Source: Bog-756 sp963713625 (GTDB lineage Bacteria; Actinomycetota; Acidimicrobiia; Acidimicrobiales; RAAP-2). Taken from it: 64,000 nt of DNA. Below the pieces are notes generated by a model that worked only from the letters and a program-made list of their open reading frames with translations, was not told where the DNA came from and searched no databases. How positions within the stretch are numbered: the stretch's first letter is position 1; each line of letters starts with the position of its first letter. Shown here in pieces: positions 30,903-39,910 of the stretch. The position numbers were made by a program, and so were the translations under genes. The DNA is taken from assembly GCA_963713625.1 (NCBI GenBank), contig CAVQMN010000011.1, positions 124,001 through 188,000 of the forward strand. Reading direction: 5' to 3'.

Positions 30903-33900
30903 GTGAGCGGACCTCAGGTGCTGTCACGTCGGTTCCGGAGTGTGGTCAAGGTGGCATCGGTGGCGTTGCTGGCCGTCGCCGGCACCGCGGTGTTCGTGGC
31001 GGCACCTGCCGGCGCGTCGACCGCGCCCCTCATCGCCAATGGCACCGCGGGCTACCAGCCGGGAACCACCTCCCCGCCCAACCAGTTCAACGTGCTCACG
31101 CTGGTCACCGGAGGAGCGACGGCGGTGAATACCTCGTCGCTGACCGTGGTGTCCCAGCCGGCCAGCGGAACGGCCACCGTCGCCACCACGGCGAGCTCGG
31201 GCATCATCACCTATACGCCGGCGACGGCCACCGCCGGAGTGCAGACCCTGACCTTCGCCTACTGCGCGCCGGGCGACACGTATCCGAGTGCGGGGAACTG
31301 CACCACGGCCACCATGACCTACCGTCCTTCGACCGGCCAGTGGTTGGGTGACCAGGTGGAGGGCCAGAACATCGTCGAGCAGATCGAGAACGCCGTCACC
31401 CTGCCGGCAACCGTGGTCCACGGCTCGACCCTTTCGATGACCGTGGCTCCGGTGGCCAGCAACGTCCCCTCGTCCGACTCCGGTGACGGCATCACCGTCA
31501 CCGTGTACAACGCGTCGCAGTTCTCCGAGATCATCCCGGTGCCGAAGGGCCTGACCTACGTGCCGGGTTCGGTCAACGTCACCGGCGGGGACGCCACCAC
31601 CTCGGGCAACGTCGCCGCCACCTACTGCACGGCACCGGTCAGCGATGCCTGCAGCGCCCACATCGACAGCGGTGACTACAAGACCACCTACCCCTACCTC
31701 CAGACCTACCTGAACCCCAACACCACCGTCACCGGTGGAGACAATGTCACCATGCCCACCCTGTCGGCCGAGTTCACGGCCACCGGGACGGCGGGGACGG
31801 TCGTGCCGGCGGACCTCACCGAGTACGTGCTCAACACCGATGTGTCCTATGTGGGCGAAGTGACCTTCGACGGCTATCCGTCGTGTTCGAGCTGCGGATC
31901 GGGTAGCAACGCCCCGACCTACGCCGCGCCGGTCCCCCAGGCCACCACCACCATCACCCCGGCCCCGACCGTCACCGGCGTCGATCCCAACACCGGCACA
32001 CCGGCCGGGGGGACGAGCGTGGTCATCAGCGGCTCCGATCTGGCCGACGCCTCGGCCGTGGACTTCGGGTCGCTTCCGGCCACCATCACCGCCGATTCGG
32101 CCACCTCGGTCACCGCCACCTCGCCTCCGGGCACCGGCACCGTCGATATCACCGTCACCACCCCGGACGGCACTTCGGCCACCTCCTCGGCCGACCAGTT
32201 CACCTACGGCCTCTCCGCGCCACCGCCGACGCTCACCAGCGTGAGCCCGACCGGCGGCCCGACGGCCGGTGGGACCAGCGTGACCGTTGCCGGTGACAAC
32301 CTGGGCAGCGCCACGGCGGTGGACTTCGGGCCGGGCAACCCCGGTACGATCACCGCCGATTCGGCCACCTCGGTCACCGCCACCTCACCGTCGGGCACCG
32401 GCACTGTGGACGTCACGGTGACGACCCCGAGCGGAACCACCGTTCCGAGCCAACCGGACCAGTTCACCTACGGCACTCCCGTGCTCACCAAGTTGTCGAG
32501 CTGGACAGACACTGCGGCCTGTGGTGTGCAGTCGACCACCTCGGCTCCGACCTTGACCAGCTCGGCCACCCTCACCGCCATCGGTGCGGTCGGTGGCGGT
32601 GGCGGTGGCGCGCTGTACAGCACCTCGGGTGGTCCGGGCGGGGCGGCCTCCTCGGTCTCGGGGACGGTCCCGGTCACCGGCGGTCAGCAACTCAGCGCCG
32701 TCACCGGCTGTGCCGGGGCCACCGCTCCCGACGACACCGACGTGCCCGCCACCGGGGGCGCGGGCGGTGCCGGCTTCAGCAACGGCGGTGGCGGCGGCAA
32801 CGGCTACTACTGCATCGGCGCCAACGTCGAGGGCGAATGCCTCGGTGAGGGTGGTGCCGACGGGAGCGCCGGCGGCGGCGGCGGTTCGAGCGCCCTGTGC
32901 TCCGGCTCCAGCTGCCAGGCCGGGGGGACCCCGCTGGCCGTGGCCGGCGGCGGCGGCGGTGGCGGCGAGTCGACGTTGCCCGATTCCGATGGTGGAACAG
33001 GTGGCGTCGGGGGCTCAGGGTCGTCGACCGCATCGACCGATCAGACGGGTGCCGGGCCGAGCGGCGCCGTCGGCGGTACCGGGGCCACCGACGTCAACAC
33101 GGGCAACACCGGTGGGGCCGGTGGCGTCAACAGCAGCGGCGACAGCGCCGGCGGCGGGGTCGGCGGCAACGGCTTGGACACCGTCTCGGCTGGTGAGTCG
33201 GCCGCCAACGGAGGAGGCGGCGGCGGGTACGTCGGGGGGGCCGGCAGCACCGACGACACCGCCGAGGACGGTGGCGCCGGTGGAGGTGGGGGAGGAGGCT
33301 CCTCCTGGATCCTCAACGGATCAGGGGCCACATTCGCCACCACGTCCGCCCCCGCGGCGGTGACCGTGGCCTTCTACGGTTTCGTCGGCACCGGCCCGAG
33401 CGTCGGCACCCAGCCCACGGCGACGACGGTCGACGCCGGCCAGTCCGCCACCTTCACGGCCGCGGCCAGTGGGAATCCCACGCCCGCGGTCCAATGGCAG
33501 GTCTCGACCGACGGTGGCAAGACGTTCAACGACGTCCTCGGGGCCACGTCGACCACGTACACGCTCACCGCCGAGCCCTCCGAGAGTGGCAACCAGTACC
33601 AGGCCGTGTTCACCAACTCGGTGGGCGCGGTGACCACCGATGCGGTCATGCTGACCGTCGACTCGGCGCCCACGGTCACCACCCAGCCTGCGGCTGAGAC
33701 CGTCAATCAGGGCCAGCCGGCCACCTTCACCGCCGCGGCCAGCGGAAATCCCACGCCGACCGTCCAGTGGGAGGTCTCCACCGACGGTGGGACGACGTTC
33801 ACCGACATTTCGGGGGCCACGTCGACCACGTACACCCTCACCACCGCGGCAGGGGAGAACGGCAACCAGTACCGGGCGGCCTTCTCGAACGTGGCCGGCA

Positions 33901-34493
33901 CCGCCAATTCCGATCCGGCCACCCTGACCCTCCGGACCCTGCCGGCCATCACCACCCAGCCGAAGAGTGCCTCGGTGCACGAGCGCCTGACCGCGCACTT
34001 CACGGCCGCGGCCAGCAGCTACCCGGCACCCAGCGTGCAGTGGCAGGTGTCGACCAACGGCGGCACCTCCTTCACCGCCATCAAGGGGGCCACCGCCACC
34101 ACCTACTCGTTCACCGCTTCGGCGACCGAGAACCACCATCAGTACCGGGCGGTGTTCACCAACTCGGTCGGCTCGACCGACTCTGCCGCGGCCACCCTCA
34201 CGGTCACGGCCGCGGCGCCGGTGAGGGTCACCACCACATCGCTGCATGCGGGAACCGTCAAGACCGCCTACTCGGCCACCCTGAAGGCGACCGGCGGGGT
34301 TTCGCCCTACAAGTGGTCCCTTTCGTCGGGCAAGCTCCCAGCCGGGCTCACCTTGAGCTCCGGTGGAGTCATCTCCGGCAAGGCCACGGTGGCCGGGAGC
34401 CAGACGTTCGTGGTCAAGGTGGTGGACACGAAGACGTCGGTGACACCGCTGACCTCGGCCACCAAGTCGCTCTCGATCACCATCAACACCTGA
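30903..34493 (+). CDS. Large secreted surface protein with IPT/TIG, Gly-rich and Ig-like domains
   Basis: A 1196-residue exported protein. GTG at 30903 is chosen because AAGGAGG precedes it by seven bases and gives a clean signal peptide (about 1-38). Layout: N-terminal Thr-rich domain (about 40-345); two IPT/TIG domains (about 353-435 and 440-524), each with PxxGTSVTV and ITADSATSVTATSP; a Gly/Ser/Asn-rich region (about 559-826) like PE-PGRS-type linkers; three Ig-like repeats (829-919, 920-1009, 1013-1102) with WQVSTDGG; and a final putative-Ig domain (1105-1196). No sortase motif or terminal membrane segment. Likely adhesin or matrix protein. Confidence 0.85.
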   Translation: MSGPQVLSRRFRSVVKVASVALLAVAGTAVFVAAPAGASTAPLIANGTAGYQPGTTSPPNQFNVLTLVTGGATAVNTSSLTVVSQPASGTATVATTASSGIITYTPATATAGVQTLTFAYCAPGDTYPSAGNCTTATMTYRPSTGQWLGDQVEGQNIVEQIENAVTLPATVVHGSTLSMTVAPVASNVPSSDSGDGITVTVYNASQFSEIIPVPKGLTYVPGSVNVTGGDATTSGNVAATYCTAPVSDACSAHIDSGDYKTTYPYLQTYLNPNTTVTGGDNVTMPTLSAEFTATGTAGTVVPADLTEYVLNTDVSYVGEVTFDGYPSCSSCGSGSNAPTYAAPVPQATTTITPAPTVTGVDPNTGTPAGGTSVVISGSDLADASAVDFGSLPATITADSATSVTATSPPGTGTVDITVTTPDGTSATSSADQFTYGLSAPPPTLTSVSPTGGPTAGGTSVTVAGDNLGSATAVDFGPGNPGTITADSATSVTATSPSGTGTVDVTVTTPSGTTVPSQPDQFTYGTPVLTKLSSWTDTAACGVQSTTSAPTLTSSATLTAIGAVGGGGGGALYSTSGGPGGAASSVSGTVPVTGGQQLSAVTGCAGATAPDDTDVPATGGAGGAGFSNGGGGGNGYYCIGANVEGECLGEGGADGSAGGGGGSSALCSGSSCQAGGTPLAVAGGGGGGGESTLPDSDGGTGGVGGSGSSTASTDQTGAGPSGAVGGTGATDVNTGNTGGAGGVNSSGDSAGGGVGGNGLDTVSAGESAANGGGGGGYVGGAGSTDDTAEDGGAGGGGGGGSSWILNGSGATFATTSAPAAVTVAFYGFVGTGPSVGTQPTATTVDAGQSATFTAAASGNPTPAVQWQVSTDGGKTFNDVLGATSTTYTLTAEPSESGNQYQAVFTNSVGAVTTDAVMLTVDSAPTVTTQPAAETVNQGQPATFTAAASGNPTPTVQWEVSTDGGTTFTDISGATSTTYTLTTAAGENGNQYRAAFSNVAGTANSDPATLTLRTLPAITTQPKSASVHERLTAHFTAAASSYPAPSVQWQVSTNGGTSFTAIKGATATTYSFTASATENHHQYRAVFTNSVGSTDSAAATLTVTAAAPVRVTTTSLHAGTVKTAYSATLKATGGVSPYKWSLSSGKLPAGLTLSSGGVISGKATVAGSQTFVVKVVDTKTSVTPLTSATKSLSITINT

Positions 34494-34517
34494 GCGGGGG
34501 CGCGCCGCGGCGTGGCA

Positions 34518-34557
34518 CCATCTCCCTGCGATCGGAGCACCGACCGCAGGGAGATGG
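34518..34557 (+). terminator. 13-bp hairpin, terminator or RBS-sequestering stem
   Basis: CCATCTCCCTGCG (34518-34530) and CGCAGGGAGATGG (34545-34557) pair perfectly around 14 bases. It lies 25 bases after the surface-protein stop and its 3' arm contains the GGGAG/GGAAG ribosome site of the lipase gene starting at 34561, so besides terminating it could limit translation of read-through mRNA. Confidence 0.65.
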
Positions 34558-34560
34558 AAG

Positions 34561-35832
34561 GTGGGGGATGTGGTGACGAGTCTGTCTCGAGGCACCCGAG
34601 CGGTGAAGGTGGCGGTGGCCGCGGTGGCGGTGGCCCTGACCGTGGCCGGCTGCGGCGCCGGGTCGGCGGCCGATGCGAGCCGTCCGGCCACCCCGGCCCC
34701 GGCCGGTCTGCCCGGCTTCTACTCGGTTCCGGCGACGCTTTCCTCCACCGCCCCGGGCACCCTGCTCAAGTCGGAGCAGATCGCCTCGGACGGCATCGAC
34801 GGTCACGTCTACCGTGTGATGTACGTCTCCGAGAGCGTCCACGACCAGCCCACGGTGGTGACCGGCCTGGTGATGGTTCCCGACACCCCGGCCCCGGCCG
34901 GCGGGTATCCGGTGGTGACCTGGGGCCACGGCACCAACGGCATGGCCGACCAGTGCGCCCCGTCCCTCCAGCCGGACCAGGCCGTGCCGCTGCAGAACGA
35001 CCTGTTGGCCAAGGGGTGGGAGGTGACGGCCAGTGACTACCAGGGGGAGGGCACCCCGGGCCTGCTCCCGTACCTGGTCGGTACGGTGGCAGCCCGGAAC
35101 ACCATCGACATCGTCCGGGCGGCCGCCCATCTTCGTGCCGCCCATGCCAGCAAGAACTATGTGGTGTGGGGACATTCCGAGGGAGGCCAGACCGCCATGT
35201 TCGCCCTGGCCATCGGCGATTCCTACGCACCCGAGCTCCACCTCGAGGGGGTGGTGGCCGGCGCACCGCCGTCCCAGTTCCAGTACATCTACACCTTCTT
35301 GAAGACCAGCCCCTACCGCTACTACCTGTTCATGGCCGGGGCCGGGTTCAACGCCGCCTACGGCAATGCCGCGGCGCCGTTGGCTCAGGTCCTCACGGCC
35401 AAGGGCATCTCCCTCCTGCCCGTGTTGTCCAAGGGCTGCTCCGACGACATCGCCCAGCAGACCAACGGCTATCCCCTGGCTGCCATCGTGAAGGCCGATC
35501 CGTTCTCGGTGCCGGCGTGGAAGAAGCTCCTCATCGCCAACGATCCGGGCGAGCTCGCCGCGGCCAGCCGGGCCCCGCTCCTGATCATCCAGGGAGGAGC
35601 CGACGAGCAGATCCCGGTGCCCACCACCAAACTCCTCGAGACCCATGAGTGCTCCATCGGCCAGGACGTCGAGCGCTGGGTGTACCCGGGCCAGAGCCAC
35701 GCCGGGGTCATCCCCGTGTCGATGGCCGACATGATCCACTGGATCTCCGACCGGTTCTCGGGCACCGCCTCCCCGGATCCGTACCAGCCGGTCGGGCAGC
35801 CGGGCATCGAGGTGAGCGACTGCGTCAGCTGA
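34561..35832 (+). CDS. Secreted lipase of the LIP family (lipoprotein)
   Basis: A 423-residue exported serine hydrolase. A hydrophobic N-terminus ends in the lipobox TVAGC (Cys near 31), so it is probably membrane-anchored by lipid. The nucleophile elbow is GHSEGG (about 203-208), the oxyanion region WGHGTNG, and the C-terminal part provides GGADEQIPV (Asp) and GQSHAG (His), as in the secretory lipase (LIP) family known from Candida and actinobacteria. GTG at 34561 is used with GGGAG upstream; in-frame GTG codons three and four codons later are alternatives. Confidence 0.9.
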   Translation: MGDVVTSLSRGTRAVKVAVAAVAVALTVAGCGAGSAADASRPATPAPAGLPGFYSVPATLSSTAPGTLLKSEQIASDGIDGHVYRVMYVSESVHDQPTVVTGLVMVPDTPAPAGGYPVVTWGHGTNGMADQCAPSLQPDQAVPLQNDLLAKGWEVTASDYQGEGTPGLLPYLVGTVAARNTIDIVRAAAHLRAAHASKNYVVWGHSEGGQTAMFALAIGDSYAPELHLEGVVAGAPPSQFQYIYTFLKTSPYRYYLFMAGAGFNAAYGNAAAPLAQVLTAKGISLLPVLSKGCSDDIAQQTNGYPLAAIVKADPFSVPAWKKLLIANDPGELAAASRAPLLIIQGGADEQIPVPTTKLLETHECSIGQDVERWVYPGQSHAGVIPVSMADMIHWISDRFSGTASPDPYQPVGQPGIEVSDCVS

Positions 35833-35883
35833 CCCACAGGCCCGGCCCTCGCTCATCGGCGGTCGGCTGCCTAAGGTGGCGTC

Positions 35884-36363
35884 ATGCGTTTCGTGATCGG
35901 GTCCGACCACGCCGGCTTCATCCTGAAAGCTTCCGTCATCGCCCACCTCCGTGACGACGGCCATCAGGTGGAGGACATCGGGACCTACTCGCAGGAGCCG
36001 GTGGACTACCCCCCCATCTGCGCGGCCGTGGCCCGGGCCGTGGTGGACGGACGCGGCGATCAGGGCATCGTCATCGGCGGCAGCGGCCAGGGCGAAGCCA
36101 TCGCCGCCAACAAGGTCCACGGGGCCCGAGCCGCCTTGTGCCACGACGAGTACACCTCGCGGTTCGCCCGTCTCCACAACGACGCCAATGTCCTGTCACT
36201 CGGCGCCCGGGTGGTGGCCACGGAACTGGCCCTGGACATCGTGGACGTGTTCGTGGCCACCGCCTTCGAGGGAGGCCGACACGTGGCCCGCATCGAAGAG
36301 CTCTCGGCCATCGAGGCCGAGGAGTCGGGCGACCCGGGCCCGGCGCGGCCACCGACGGCGTGA
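35884..36363 (+). CDS. rpiB: Ribose-5-phosphate isomerase B
   Basis: A 159-residue RpiB/LacA-type isomerase that interconverts ribose 5-phosphate and ribulose 5-phosphate. The N-terminal GSDHAGF and the anion loop GGSGQGEAIAANKV are clear; as in mycobacterial RpiB, the active-site Cys of the E. coli enzyme is absent and a Glu (in GQGE) takes the base role. HNDANVLSLGARV is also conserved. Its TGA overlaps a GTG start for the following amidohydrolase (GTGA), suggesting cotranscription. Confidence 0.96.
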   Translation: MRFVIGSDHAGFILKASVIAHLRDDGHQVEDIGTYSQEPVDYPPICAAVARAVVDGRGDQGIVIGGSGQGEAIAANKVHGARAALCHDEYTSRFARLHNDANVLSLGARVVATELALDIVDVFVATAFEGGRHVARIEELSAIEAEESGDPGPARPPTA

Positions 36364-37732
36364 CCGCTTCGGACCGGTCGACCGCCGGTCCCGTCGGCCC
36401 GGAGCCGACCGGCCCGACGGTCCGCTATCTGGCCGACGCCGTGGTGCCGTGCGACGGGTCGGGCCCGGTCCTGCGGCCCGGCGTGGTCGAGGTGACCGGC
36501 GGCACCGTGACCCACGTGGGCCGGGCCGGATCGCCCGACCACGGGAGTCCCCCCGGGAGGTCCGGCTCCGCGGTGCGCTCCTCCCCGGCCTGGTCAACGT
36601 CCACTGCCACTCGCCGATGACCTTGTTCCGTGGGTCGGGGGAGGGGTTGCCCCTCCACCAGTGGTTGAACCACGTGCTGTGGCCCCAGGAGGCCCATCTC
36701 ACCGAAGACGACGTGTTCTGGGGGATGACCCTGGCTGCAGCCGAGCTCCTCCGTTTCGGGGTGACCACCACCTGTGAGGCCTACTTCTTCGAGGATGCCC
36801 TGGCCGACGCGGTGGTGGCCGCGGGATCGCGGGCCCTGGTGACCCCGGGTGTCCTGCAGCTGCCGGGTGCGCCTTCGGACCAACGGTGGTGGGAGCGCCG
36901 CACCGGCGAGATCGTCGACTTCCACGCCCGCCGCCACGGCGACCACGACCGGATCGAGGTCGGCTTCGCCCCCCATGCCGCCTATACGGTCCCGCTCCCC
37001 GTACTCGCCGACATCGCCGCCGCCGCCCGGGAGCTCGATGCCCTGTTCCACATCCACCTGGCCGAGACCGAGGAGGAGGGGGTCCGCTTCGCGGCCGAGC
37101 ACGGGCGATCGGCCCCCGCGGCCCTGGCCGACGCCGGCGTCCTCGCTGGTCGGGTCCTGGCCGCCCACAGCATCTGGCTCTCCCCCGAGGACATGGCCAT
37201 CTACGTTGATCACGATGTCGCCGTCGCCCACTGCCCCCAGAGCAACGCCAAGCTGGCCTCGGGTGTGGCCCGAGTGGTCGAGTTCCTGGCCCGCGGCATC
37301 CGGGTCGGTCTGGGCACCGATGGCCCGGCCTCCAACAACGACCTCGATCTCTGGGAGGACATGCGCTTCGCGGCCATGCTGGCCCGCATCCGCGAGATGG
37401 ACGCGGCCGCCCTTCCGGCCACCGCGGCCCTCGATCTGGCCACTCGGGGTGCGGGCCTCGCCCTCGGCCGCCCCGACCTCGGGATCCTGGCCGCCGGCGG
37501 GAGGGCCGACATGATGGTGGTGGATCTCGATGATCCGGCATTCGTCCCCTGGCTCGAAGAAGCCCAGCTCGTCGATCACCTGGTGTGGGCCGCGTCCAGC
37601 CGCCTGGTGACCGACGTATGGGTGGCGGGCCGTCAGGTGGTCGAGGGCGGGCAGTGCACGACCGTCGACGTCGAACGGGCCCGTGGCGAGGTGGAGGTCC
37701 GGGCCCGGAGGCTGCAGCAGGCGGTGACCTGA
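36360..37732 (+). pseudogene. MTA/SAH-deaminase-like amidohydrolase, one-base frameshift
   Basis: The start GTG overlaps the rpiB stop and encodes the typical N-terminal strand region (VRYLADAVVPCDGSGPV). After about residue 63 the coding continues in another frame: the C-run at 36549-36554 has six C where seven would restore the frame, giving SPPREVRLRGALLPGLVNVH. The remainder to 37732 is a normal cytosine-deaminase/TrzN-type metal enzyme: VNVHCHSP (HxH), FHIHLAETEEE, VAHCPQSNAKL and GTDGPASNND, the pattern of 5'-methylthioadenosine/S-adenosylhomocysteine deaminases. Either a real mutation, a homopolymer sequencing error or, least likely, programmed slippage. Intact length would be about 457 residues. 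Confidence 0.85.
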
Positions 37733-38050
37733 CGGCGAAGGCCTCAGGACGGGAGGGGCGATGCGGACGCCCCCGGTCAGAGGGGCAGGAAACCGGGAGC
37801 GTCAGGCCCGGAATGAGGCCGCAGCCTCACTCGACAGGTGTGGCACCGACAAGGTTACCGCCTGGGTAGTTCTGACCAGACAGCACCTGGTCAGTTGTGA
37901 CCCTATCTTTCCGGTGCCGCGGGCCCCAGGCTGAGGGGAGCGGAACCTTGCTCGACGGGGCGGAGGTGCCGGGCCGGGAGCCAGGTGGCGGAACCCTGCT
38001 CTGTCGGCCCGGCCACCTCTATTTCCCGGGCGGTCGGCCCAGGCCGATGG
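37733..38050. other. Convergent intergenic region with an 8-bp inverted repeat
   Basis: No gene. CTGACCAG (37872-37879) and CTGGTCAG (37887-37894) form a perfect dyad with a seven-base loop, between the end of the amidohydrolase gene and the end of the minus-strand SRPBCC gene. It could be a terminator stem or a regulator site. Confidence 0.6.
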
Positions 38051-38536
38051 TCAGTTCGCCTCGTCGTGGAGCCGGCCGGCGTGGGCCGCGGCTCCCGAGG
38101 CGAACCGCCGGATCATTTGGGTGAGCACCACAGCCATGAGGCGGCCGGTGGCCGGGATCTTCTCGTCGAACGTGGCCGTCCAGGTGACGATGGTCCCCGG
38201 GCCGTCAGGGGTGAGGCGCACGTCGGCCCGGTAGCCGCGGACCGGAAATCCCTGCACGATGGTGTACCCGAGATGGTGCGGAGGATCCCAGGCCACCACC
38301 TCTTCGCGTGAACCCATCCCGTAGCGGGTGAAGCGACGCACGGCTCCGACCCCGTCCGGAGGTGGATCGCCCGGGTGCTCGACGTCCGAGTGGGTCAGGA
38401 ACGTCCACTCCTTCCAGCGGCGCGCCTCGCCGATGAGCGGCCACACCTCCCCGACCGGCGCCGTCGATCGGGCCCGGGCCTCGATCGACCACCGTCCCTC
38501 TGAAGGCGGAGGGGGAGCGGACGCCGACGGGCTCAT
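38051..38536 (-). CDS. SRPBCC-fold (polyketide cyclase/START-like) protein
   Basis: A 161-residue protein of the SRPBCC superfamily, a helix-grip fold with a hydrophobic ligand cavity. WSIEARARSTAPVGEVWPLI, RWKEWTF, VGAVRRFT, PPHHLGYTI and GTIVTWTATFDE follow the usual strand order. No catalytic role can be assigned. Its ATG overlaps the stop of the upstream SRPBCC gene (ATGA), so two members are coexpressed. Confidence 0.85.
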   Translation of the reverse strand: MSPSASAPPPPSEGRWSIEARARSTAPVGEVWPLIGEARRWKEWTFLTHSDVEHPGDPPPDGVGAVRRFTRYGMGSREEVVAWDPPHHLGYTIVQGFPVRGYRADVRLTPDGPGTIVTWTATFDEKIPATGRLMAVVLTQMIRRFASGAAAHAGRLHDEAN

Positions 38537-38916
38537 CCCTCGAGGTGGGCCTTCAATGCCTCGAGGGCCTGCTGGTAGATCGTGGTCATCAGCTCGGCCA
38601 TGGCGTCCGGGTCGGCATCGACCACCCAGGTCACGTGGCTGCCGTCACCGTCGGGGGTCACCGTGATGACCGCTTCGTGGCGCTCCACCGGTGCGCCGTC
38701 GGCGATCGAGTAGGTCAGCGCCCGTCCGGCCCCGTCCCGTGCCACGAGGTGCTCGGTGATGGTCATCCCCATCGTCTCGATGACCCGGTCGTCGCCCTCC
38801 ACCCGACACGATTCGATCCCGGGCATCCAGCCGCCGATCCCTCCGAAATCACCGACCACCGACCAGACGTCGTCCGCCGACTTGGCGATGTCGATCTCTG
38901 CCGTGCCTGTTCCCAT
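38533..38916 (-). CDS. SRPBCC-fold protein
   Basis: A 127-residue SRPBCC protein, with TAEIDIAKSADDVWSVVGDFG, WMPGIESCRVEGDDRVI, TITEHLVARD and HVTWVVDADP, similar to actinobacterial small START-like proteins sometimes called polyketide cyclase/dehydrase. First of a two-gene unit. ATG at 38914-38916 is chosen since the upstream frame crosses into the divergent thioesterase region. Ligand unknown. Confidence 0.88.
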   Translation of the reverse strand: MGTGTAEIDIAKSADDVWSVVGDFGGIGGWMPGIESCRVEGDDRVIETMGMTITEHLVARDGAGRALTYSIADGAPVERHEAVITVTPDGDGSHVTWVVDADPDAMAELMTTIYQQALEALKAHLEG

Positions 38917-39061
38917 GACTCTCCCTGTGTGCGCGGGCAGGTCGCGAGCCCGAATGCGGGCATCACGGTGGTCTGCGTCGTCCAGATGGTAGGCGCGGGA
39001 CGAGTGGTCGGGAAGCGGCCGACGTTGGCACGCCCGGCGGTGGCCCCGTAGCGTCGATCCC

Positions 39062-39910
39062 ATGGTCTCCACGTCCGCCGGCCCGGTCGATGCCGCCGAA
39101 GCAGTCGATGCCGCCGAAGCAGTCGACGCCGCGCTGTTCATCCCCGAGGGTGCACAGCTCGTGCCCACGGCCCTGGCCCGGGGGCCCTGGTCCCCCAAGG
39201 CCCTGCACGGCGGTCCGGTGGCCGCCCTGGCCGCCCGGGCGGCCGAGGCCCATGCCGGCGGGGAGGAGATGCAGCTGGTCAGGGTCACCCTCGAGCTCCT
39301 CCGACCTGTTCCCCTGACCCCTCTGGCCCTGACCAGTTCGCTGGTCAAGCCCGGCCGGACGACCCAGCTGGTCGACACGGTGGTCGAAGCGGACGGGGTC
39401 GAAGTGGCATGGTCGCGTGCGCTGCGCATCCACCGGGCCCCCGAGGACCAGCGGGCGGAGCCGACCGTCCCTGAGGACGCACCCCCCGATCCGCCCGATC
39501 GGGCGCCGGCCACCGCCATGATGATCGGTGACCGCACCGCCTTCCATAATCAGGGCATGGAACTTCGGTTCGTGAACGGACGTACCAACAGCCGGGGTCC
39601 AGCCACGGTGTGGTTCCGCCTGCGCTGTCCAGTCGTCCTCGGCGAGGAGCCGTCCCCCTGGCAGCGGGTGGCCGCGGCCGCCGACTTCGGCAACGGGGTG
39701 GCGGCCGAGCTCGACTTCTTGTCGAGCTCGTTCATCAACCCCGACCTCACCATCTCCGTGCACCGTCCCCCGGTCGGGGAGTGGATCTGCCTCGATGCCC
39801 GGACCCGCTTCGGGACCCCGGGGATCGGTGCCGCCGAATCCGCCCTGTGGGATGTCGAGGGAAGGATCGGGCGCTCGGTGCAGAACCTGGTGGTGGGGCT
39901 CCGACCATGA
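39062..39910 (+). CDS. Acyl-CoA thioesterase (TesB-like double hotdog)
   Basis: A 282-residue thioesterase-family protein. PKALHGGPVAALAARAAE is the hotdog helix signature with the ligand-facing Gly-Gly, followed by VTLELLRPVPLTPL; the second half holds WFRLRCPVVLGEEPSPWQRV and ELDFLSSSFINPDLTISVHR, as in TesB/4HBT_3 proteins. The N-terminus contains an 18-bp tandem repeat giving DAAEAV twice. Its stop overlaps the acyl-CoA synthetase start (ATGA), so hydrolysis and activation of acyl groups are coexpressed. Confidence 0.88.
   Translation: MVSTSAGPVDAAEAVDAAEAVDAALFIPEGAQLVPTALARGPWSPKALHGGPVAALAARAAEAHAGGEEMQLVRVTLELLRPVPLTPLALTSSLVKPGRTTQLVDTVVEADGVEVAWSRALRIHRAPEDQRAEPTVPEDAPPDPPDRAPATAMMIGDRTAFHNQGMELRFVNGRTNSRGPATVWFRLRCPVVLGEEPSPWQRVAAAADFGNGVAAELDFLSSSFINPDLTISVHRPPVGEWICLDARTRFGTPGIGAAESALWDVEGRIGRSVQNLVVGLRP

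Noticed and set aside
36540..36560. Programmed -1 frameshift in the amidohydrolase
   Set aside because: The C-run is somewhat slippery, but there is no downstream pseudoknot or stem at the usual distance and the family does not use recoding; a deletion or sequencing error is simpler.
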